Positions 57,931 to 64,000 of a DNA stretch of 64,000 bases are shown piece by piece. The translations under genes were made by a program, and so were the position numbers. Each line of letters begins with the position of its first letter. Position 1 is the first letter of the stretch. Under the pieces are notes generated by a model. The model ran no database searches, had not been told where the DNA came from, and saw only the letters and a program-made list of their open reading frames with translations. The stretch is from contig SADC01001322.1 of NCBI GenBank assembly GCA_004194705.1, forward strand, positions 124,001 through 188,000, in the 5' to 3' direction. This DNA is from Ditylenchus dipsaci. Taxonomy: Eukaryota > Nematoda > Chromadorea > Rhabditida > Anguinidae.

Positions 57931-59897
57931 TTTTGTGCTAAACATAAGATTTTGTCGTGAAATTTTAAAAATAGTAAGATTTGACGACCCAAAATAAGTA
58001 CAAATCTTACAAACAAGTGTGGCTGAGAGCCTTGCTATTAGGTTATACTATTAAAAAAACTGCGTTTCACTCTACCTAAAAGTTTTAAACACTTATGTTG
58101 CTTTCTTACTATAACCATGTTCAAAGTAAACAGGGACTGTTATCAAAGAGAAAGAAGATAATCGAAGTCTCTTTTTGTCAAGGTTAAGTTATTAATGTTT
58201 TTTGAAAGTTTTTTTCAAGGTTTTTAAAGGTCAATGTCGGTTTTTTGGCTGGTTCACCATGTATTTATACATGTTATGATCAAGAGTTCTTCGATTTCTT
58301 TAATATATTTTGTATGCCATATTCATCTATTTTTCAGTGACATAATTTTAACAATAAATTCTTTGTTGTCTTTTATCCTATGCGCTTTTTGAATAAGATG
58401 TCGTGATTTCCCAGGCTCGATTACATCACCACCTGATGTTTTGAAATCATGCTTGCGAATAGTTGCCTTTTTCTAAAATACTGATGACAAGGTGCAACAG
58501 GCGTCTATGAACCCCTTTATCGTGTTGTGCATATAAATAATTTTTACTCAAACAAGAAACACACGCAAAACTGAAAAATCAATGCCCAGCCTGATATCTC
58601 TATATCTTTACAAAAAAACGGGAGGGGGTAATTAGGCTCACACAAAAATCCATCCTGAATCCAGGCTAAAAGTCTACCATCCCCAACTTAGAAGGCAAGG
58701 AAAACGATTTATAGAAAAATATTTCTTTATTCTCAAAAAAGGCCAAGAAGTTGATCTTCCTCAATTGCTACCTCAATTTCAGGGTTTTTTGCTTAAAAGA
58801 GAGCTAAGTTGTTCAATTTCAGGGTTCCGGAAGAGATTTGACATAAGTCCGCAGAAACTGACCGAAAATTTGGCTTGAACATGATCTTTTTTAAAGCTAC
58901 TTCAATTTTCCGGTTTGTACTTAAAAGAAAGCTTAGATGTTAAATTTTAGGGATCCGGTAAGATAACCTGTATTAATGCGTGAAAATTGGCAGAAAATTA
59001 AGCTTAAGCACAAAAGTGGCAACCAATGCGCCCACCCACACAGGCCAAAAACTATATAGAGATTCAAAGGGTGAAAATGTTTGAGTTGAAATTATTTTGG
59101 CACTACTAGGGTTCAGCTGCACGAACTTTTTTAATTTTTTTTCAAAACATCGTTTTTAGGACCAGTTTGGTGAACGACAAAACAGAATTATGCCAAAAAA
59201 GTGGCCAAAAAAGCCAAAAAAAAAAGTGAGTACGGAGCCATATTGAGTACATGTTTGATGAAAAGAAAACGTTTTTCAGGAAAACTTTTCATTAGGCATG
59301 TTTGCAGTATATTAAAAGCTCTTTTAACCGCGGAGGACACATTGCAGTTAGATTAGGGGTTTGTTATCAATTGTTATTTTGTTATTATTAAAATTTTTGT
59401 CATTTGAAAATGAAATTCGAATTAGATATAATAGGTAAAAACACGATAAGGACGCCCTAAGGCACCTATGCCCCTTTGCAATCATATAATACGCCTCAAA
59501 ATAAAGTTTTTGAGTTTTGTCTGACTTTAGGGGGGGGGGGGGTAGGCACTATTTTGCAGTGTTTCAAAATGACTAGCCCCAAAAACACCGAAATCTGTAG
59601 CGCACGCACTATAGAGTTAGAACAGTTAGTGAAGTACTCAGGATCAGCACCGCCACAGTGATTTCAGGCGTTTTTCCAGATATGAACAATTTTTCAGTGA
59701 GCGTGCAACCAATCTCGAGTGAATCTACAAAATTCATGATTTTGCAGCGTGCACACTGCAGATTCTTGGGATTTGCTATAATCGCCTAAATACGTATTGC
59801 CGACGGCACATATTTCGAGTACTTTCGAAACTAGTCTGGATTTGCACCCTTGACAGAGCAAATTCAGAGTACTTTTCCAAAACTCGTGTTTTTGCAG
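57931..59897. other. AT-rich DNA, no recognisable gene
   Basis: A diverged 130-bp tandem pair at 58770-59010 (TTCAATTTCAGGGTTCCGG and TTAAATTTTAGGGATCCGG). G run at 59531-59541. The frame at 59476-59661 has no features. Confidence 0.4.
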
Positions 59898-59990
59898 TGA
59901 CGCTGCAAATCCTGAGTCAGGATCTGCAGTGACGCTGCAAATCCTGACTCAGGATCTGCAGTGACGCTGCAAATCCTGACTCAGGATGAA
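59898..59990. repeat. Three-copy 31-bp tandem repeat
   Basis: TGCAGTGACGCTGCAAATCC then TGACTCAGGATC, three times, nearly identical. Each unit contains TGCAG...CTGCA and CTGACTCAG palindromic words. Confidence 0.9.
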
Positions 59991-60003
59991 AAAAGACAAT
60001 TAC

Positions 60004-61241
60004 CTGCTACGATTAGTGTTAGGTGTGGACTGAAGAACATCTGCAATGCCATCAGCATGTTTTGATCAAGCAACACTAGGAAGAGTCTATCACAATGGTC
60101 AGGTATAAAGTGAGTAACCGAGAGGAGTCGATTACTTTCTACGTCCCGCACTGATTAAGCATCAAATACCGCAGCAAAAAGTCCTGGAAAAGATCGAAAG
60201 TGAAGAGACTACAGAGACTACTACTACGACTAAAAAGACTACTTATGACTGAATAGTTACCTGCTCGGTTTTTCGATTAGGCGAAGAATCAAGCTGCTAC
60301 CGAGCTGTTCAGACATCCGATTACAACCTGTATAAAGTGTGTAAAATAGAGCAGGTAGAGATAAAATGGTAAAAATAAGAACGGGTCACTAACTATGTTA
60401 TGCATAGGCGTCAACTACTGCATTTTTGCTTGAAGGAGAGTGCAGACTTGTCCTACATGCAGAAAGGCAGCATCGAAAAAGGACTGATACACCTACATAG
60501 AAAGTCTTCAAATTAGTATAAGTAGAAAACTGGTACAAACGAGTTCATCACCTGCTACATCCTTAGCTGCCTCATCATTATATGCTACTGCAAATAGATC
60601 GGTAAAGTAAGAGAAGTAAGAAGAAATATGTCGAATGACACGATTACCTGCTGCGATAGTACCAATTGTAGTCGGAAGCAGTTATCTGAACATTCCTGCT
60701 TCAGCTACTGCAAATACATCTGTTAAGTAAGGAAGTAGGAGGAAGCGAGTCGAATAACACGATTACCTGCCAGGCTACGGACAACGAGTAGACTACGCCT
60801 GACTGAAGCTCACATTTGACGGTGCTCCATACATCACAAGTAGAGAAAAACTAGCAGTGGAAAGGGATCCATCCACGTGCTCTGTAAAAAGCAAAAATAG
60901 AGACTAAAAGCGATTCAAATAACAAGTTTACTTCTAGGCTACGGACAACGAGTTAACTGCCTGAAATCTGACTGTGCCTGATGCAACTATATTTGTTAGC
61001 TCTGTGAAATAGAGCAATTGAAAAAGTAGAGATTAATAACTCCAAAAGAACTTTTAACCTGCTACGTTATGAATCAGGAGTTAACGGGCGCTTGCAATCG
61101 AGTATCTGAGTTCAAAATGGAATCGCCCTGTAGATAGAGTAAATAGAGAGAGTGAAGAAAATTCACTCTGAGAAAATTATTACCTGCTACTTCATTGATT
61201 AGCTGGCAGCTGAGCTTGCTTGATCTACCTACATCGCAAGG
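60004..61241 (-). ncRNA. Chain of ten mini-exon-like units with splice signals, probably non-coding
   Basis: Reading the minus strand, ten blocks lie between AG and GT borders: 61184-61241, 61059-61127, 60932-61001, 60767-60881, 60648-60707, 60552-60597, 60394-60492, 60261-60327, 60136-60183 and 60004-60075, i.e. 46-115 nt with gaps of mostly 50-70 nt. Most blocks end GTAGCAG or GGCAG followed by GTAA; most gaps are pyrimidine-rich and end in TTTGCAG, TTCACAG or TTACAG. Neighbouring blocks are related (GGCTACGGACAACGAGT recurs), implying tandem duplication. Several blocks have stops in all frames, so a long protein is unlikely. A spliced non-coding RNA or micro-exon gene remnant; transcription is unproven. 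Confidence 0.45.
60334..61062. repeat. Left arm of a 2.4-kb inverted repeat covering six mini-exon units
   Basis: Complement of 62048-62776 from TAAAATAGAGCAGGTAGAG to CCAAAAGAACTTTTA, with scattered single-base differences, including one G that alters a donor junction (60931 against 62181). Confidence 0.85.
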
Positions 61242-61424
61242 CTTAAAATTGAGCAGGTGAAAAAGATACAAATAGAACTTTAAGAATTAAAGAAAATGGT
61301 CAGTCGAACGTCGTCAAATAAAAACAATTACTTTATGAGGACATTTTCATAACTCAGCCAGTTGATGCTGATAGCTGGAAGAATCGTCGAATAAACTACT
61401 CTGACTGATAACAAAAAGTTTGCG

Positions 61425-61725
61425 GCATGGCCAAGTCTCCCGATAAGATGGTCAATCCTAAGAGATCACGTCTTTTAATTTCTATGCTACTACATGTCTA
61501 CTATTACTGATAAGTGAGCGTTTGACTGACTTCTGTACCAAGTTTTTGCAGACAAGACTTTTTGTCTTGAAACTTATTGTCATCTTGTTAACAAAACTTG
61601 GTATACATGTCAGTCAAACGCTCAATCGTTAATAATAGTAGTTATGTAGTAGTATAGCAATCGAAAGACATAATCGCTGAGAATCGACCACCTATCCGGA
61701 GGCTTGGCCATCCCGTGCAATCGTA
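61425..61725. repeat. Foldback in the spacer of the inverted repeat
   Basis: GCATGGCCAAGTCTCCCG to 61500 pairs with 61620-61725; the centre is a hairpin with arms GAGCGTTTGACTGAC and GTCAGTCAAACGCTC. Confidence 0.7.
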
Positions 61726-61795
61726 GCAATCGAAAGACATAATCGCTGAGAATCGACCACCCTATCCGGAGGCTTGGCCATGCCGTGAACTTATT
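61655..61795. repeat. Direct duplication of about 66 bp
   Basis: GCAATCGAAAGACATAATCG to GGAGGCTTGGCCAT occurs twice (61659-61720 and 61728-61790), differing by a few bases. Confidence 0.9.
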
Positions 61796-62047
61796 ATAAT
61801 AGTCAGGGTAGTATATTTGACTAAGTTCTGGAAATGTCCTAATAAAGTAGTAGTGCTTAGCAATGCTTTTCAAATAAAATTAAACTGTTTGGTTTTTCAT
61901 TGTGGCAGATAGTCGTTCGATTATTAGACTGCTGTACGACTAGTAATACCGACAACCAAACTTTTGACTAACTCTCATGACAAGTTTTTTCAACAAGGCA
62001 GCGAATATTCGCAAAAAAAAAGTCACGAAGTAGTAGTAGTGCTTAAA

Positions 62048-62776
62048 GTTCGTGCTAAAAGTTCTTTTGGAGTTATTAATCTCTACTTTTTCAATTGCTC
62101 TATTTCACAGAGCTAACAAATATAGTTGCATCAGGCACAGTCAGATTTCAGGCAGTTAACTCGTTGTCCGTAGCCTAGAAGGTAAACTTGTTATTTGAAT
62201 CGCTTTTAGTCTCTATTTTTGCTTTTTACAGAGCACGTGGATGGATCCCTTTCCACTGCTAGTTTTTCTCTACTTGTGATGTATGGAGCACCGTCAAATG
62301 TGAGCTTCAGTCAGGCGTAGTCTACTCGTTGTCCGTAGCCTGGCAGGTAATCGTGTTATTCGACTCGCTTCCTCCTACTTCCCTTACTTAACAGATGTAT
62401 TTGCAGTAGCTGAAGCAGGAATGTTCAGATAACTGCTTCCGACTACAATTGGTACTATCGCAGCAGGTAATCGTGTCATTCGACATATTTCTTCTTACTT
62501 CTCTTACTTTACCGATCTATTTGCAGTAGCATATAATGATGAGGCAGCTAAGGATGTAGCAGGTGATGAACTCGTTTGTACCAGTTTTTCTACTTATACT
62601 AATTTGAAGACTTTTCTATGTAGGTGTATCAGTCCCTTTTTCGATGCTGCCTTTCTGCATGTAGGACAAGTCTGCACTCTCTTTCAAGCAAAAAATGCAG
62701 TAGTTGACGCCTATGCATAACATTGTTAGTGACCCTTTCCTTTTCACCATTTTGTCTCTACCTGCTCTATTTCATG
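62048..62776. repeat. Right arm of the inverted repeat, plus-strand copy of the mini-exon units
   Basis: Same blocks in plus orientation, e.g. 62109-62181, 62231-62347 and 62403-62467. The chain stops at CTCTATTTCATGG, where the left arm continues outward with three further units. Confidence 0.85.
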
Positions 62777-62784
62777 GAACGCAA

Positions 62785-62940
62785 AAGCGGCAAAACGACA
62801 AGAAAACGGCAAAATTTTTCAAAAAAAATTAATTTTGAGAACGGCAAAAACACGGCAAAATTTCTCGAGTAACTTTTTCGCCGTTTTTTAATTCATTTTG
62901 CCGTTTTTTGCCGTTTTTCAAGTTTCGGTAAAATTTGCCT
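62785..62940. repeat. Foldback of AACGGCAAAA words
   Basis: AAAACGGCAAAATTT at the left pairs with ATTTTGCCGTTTTTT at the right; several copies each side. Architecture like the iteron-ended elements, but target duplication was not found. Confidence 0.6.
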
Positions 62941-63205
62941 ATGTTTTGCTGGTTTTTACTGCCTCTGACCCATATTTAATGGAGAATTAACACGTTCAGA
63001 CCTTTTACACATTGATCAATATCACAGTGAGCAGTATTCAAGCCGTTAGGTTGAAAAATAATGCTAATAAAAACCATTAGAATTAGACTTGGGCACCAGA
63101 GCTAGACCAAAAAAGCAGGAATTTATTCATTTTCAGGTAAATTTCGATGATTCAAGTTACATAAGCTTTAGCTGAACCGTCAAAACTACAAAGGGCATGA
63201 ATCAG

Positions 63206-63562
63206 CTAGTTGAACAAAAGGATTCTGGTAGGCTCTAACATTCTTTTACTTATACAGCTTTGTAAATCAATGACAATATTAATTACTTGTGGTTTAGGTA
63301 CTCCAGTGAGATAGGTTTTAATTTTTCTGTACAAATTACAAATTACTTTTTTGAACATACGCTGCGACTGCACACCACCCGGCAAAGTCACCAATAAATG
63401 TAGCATCCAACTCATGGTGTAGCCGGACACGCTGGAGACTCTGGACTTTGTTGGGCTATATGTGGTCAGAGTGTCCCTTTCTATGTGCCTTCGTGCTCCT
63501 GCCCATGACAGTATGGCTAGGCCTTCGTAACATAACTGTCGGAGCACGTTAACTTCATGCAA
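63206..63562 (-). CDS. Unidentified 118-codon open frame
   Basis: The longest non-repeat minus-strand frame near the end of the window. It starts after an in-frame TAA at about 63583, with no ATG at the front; a CGCTAG before 63575 could be a splice acceptor, making it a last exon. Segments such as LCYEGLAILSWAGARRHIER and LVTLPGGVQSQRMFKKVI look protein-like and are GC-richer than the surroundings. No motif, signal or family recognised. The plus strand of the same segment also has a hydrophobic frame, so coding direction is unsure. Confidence 0.3.
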   Translation of the reverse strand: MHEVNVLRQLCYEGLAILSWAGARRHIERDTLTTYSPTKSRVSSVSGYTMSWMLHLLVTLPGGVQSQRMFKKVICNLYRKIKTYLTGVPKPQVINIVIDLQSCISKRMLEPTRILLFN

Positions 63563-63835
63563 GAGGCTGCCTAGCGAAAGTGGTTATAAGCCGCATACTA
63601 TTTACTGTAAACATCTGCCGGACTTATATCATTAACTTTCAGGTACAACGGGTCATTTAGGTATCTTATTCTCATTAAGGTATTTACCAATTGTTGTTTT
63701 TTATCGATAAGTGTTTCAGGCCTTGAACGACCGTTCGATCTTCTATCTGAATCACTTAAGTTTTTCTATGTTATATTTAAGCATTAGTCGCTGTATTAGG
63801 TGACCTAATTTAGGTCATTAATCAGGTCAGTTCCC

Positions 63836-64000
63836 GTATATTCTCTATTAGAAGCCTTCCTCGAAATCCGGAATTTACTTGACTTATTCTTTGCGTTTTG
63901 TATCACTTTTCGGTTTCAACCTTTAAACATGTTATATGCCGAAACTTAGCTGTGAACCTGGGCTGCCTTTCAGTGAGTTATACGTAAAAAGTCTTATCAA
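63836..64000. mobile_element. Palindromic MITE cut by the window edge
   Basis: CCCGTATATTCTCTATTAGA and the inner sequence (TTTTCGGTTTCAACC, ACATGTTATATGCC) match the left half of 45757-45990. Confidence 0.7.

Overview
ORGANISM. This is nuclear DNA of an animal, most likely a nematode with a large, repeat-rich genome (inference). Introns are mostly 40-70 nt and end in TTTTCAG-like acceptors. The aspartic protease resembles the nematode ASP type. A 5S rRNA pseudogene has a nematode-like 3' half. Degenerate TTAGGC/GCCTAA tracts, the nematode telomere motif, are scattered through the window. Base composition is AT-rich apart from many G/C homopolymers. Genes are sparse, and most of the 64 kb is transposons, foldback repeats and minisatellites.

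LAYOUT. 0-2.3 kb: a hAT-like element with an exact 8-bp target duplication carries what reads as a complete four-exon secreted-peptide gene (minus strand). 2.9-9.8 kb: an 11-exon class A neuropeptide GPCR (allatostatin-A/galanin type, minus). Its last intron holds a second hAT-like element carrying RNase HI-like exons, and another intron holds three nested foldback repeats. 10-22 kb: MITEs and pogo/Tigger derivatives, a CENP-B-type DNA-binding fragment, and an inverted repeat around a small putative membrane-protein gene. 21.8-33.5 kb: a giant inverted repeat with 3-kb arms, a 5.4-kb spacer, and a 50-bp minisatellite inside each arm. 35.4 kb: 5S rRNA pseudogene. 37.7-42.3 kb: five-exon secreted aspartic protease (plus). 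43-48 kb: foldback elements and the homeobox exons of an Iroquois-type TALE gene (minus). 49-58 kb: tRNA-derived repeats, iteron-ended elements, a pogo deletion derivative, an ERCC2/XPD helicase fragment and mariner ends. 59-62.8 kb: a chain of at least ten mini-exon-like units bounded by splice signals, partly duplicated in inverted orientation. 63-64 kb: one unidentified ORF and a MITE cut by the window edge.

THEMES. (1) Eight elements share an 8-bp target duplication and ends built from short repeated or self-complementary words, but each has a different word; two of them carry genes. (2) Several conserved reading frames (GPCR, protease, homeobox) are each broken by single-base deficits, mostly in homopolymers, and the two giant arms differ from each other in the same way. 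This points to uncorrected assembly indels rather than dead genes. Family assignments come from motifs read by eye; no database search was run.
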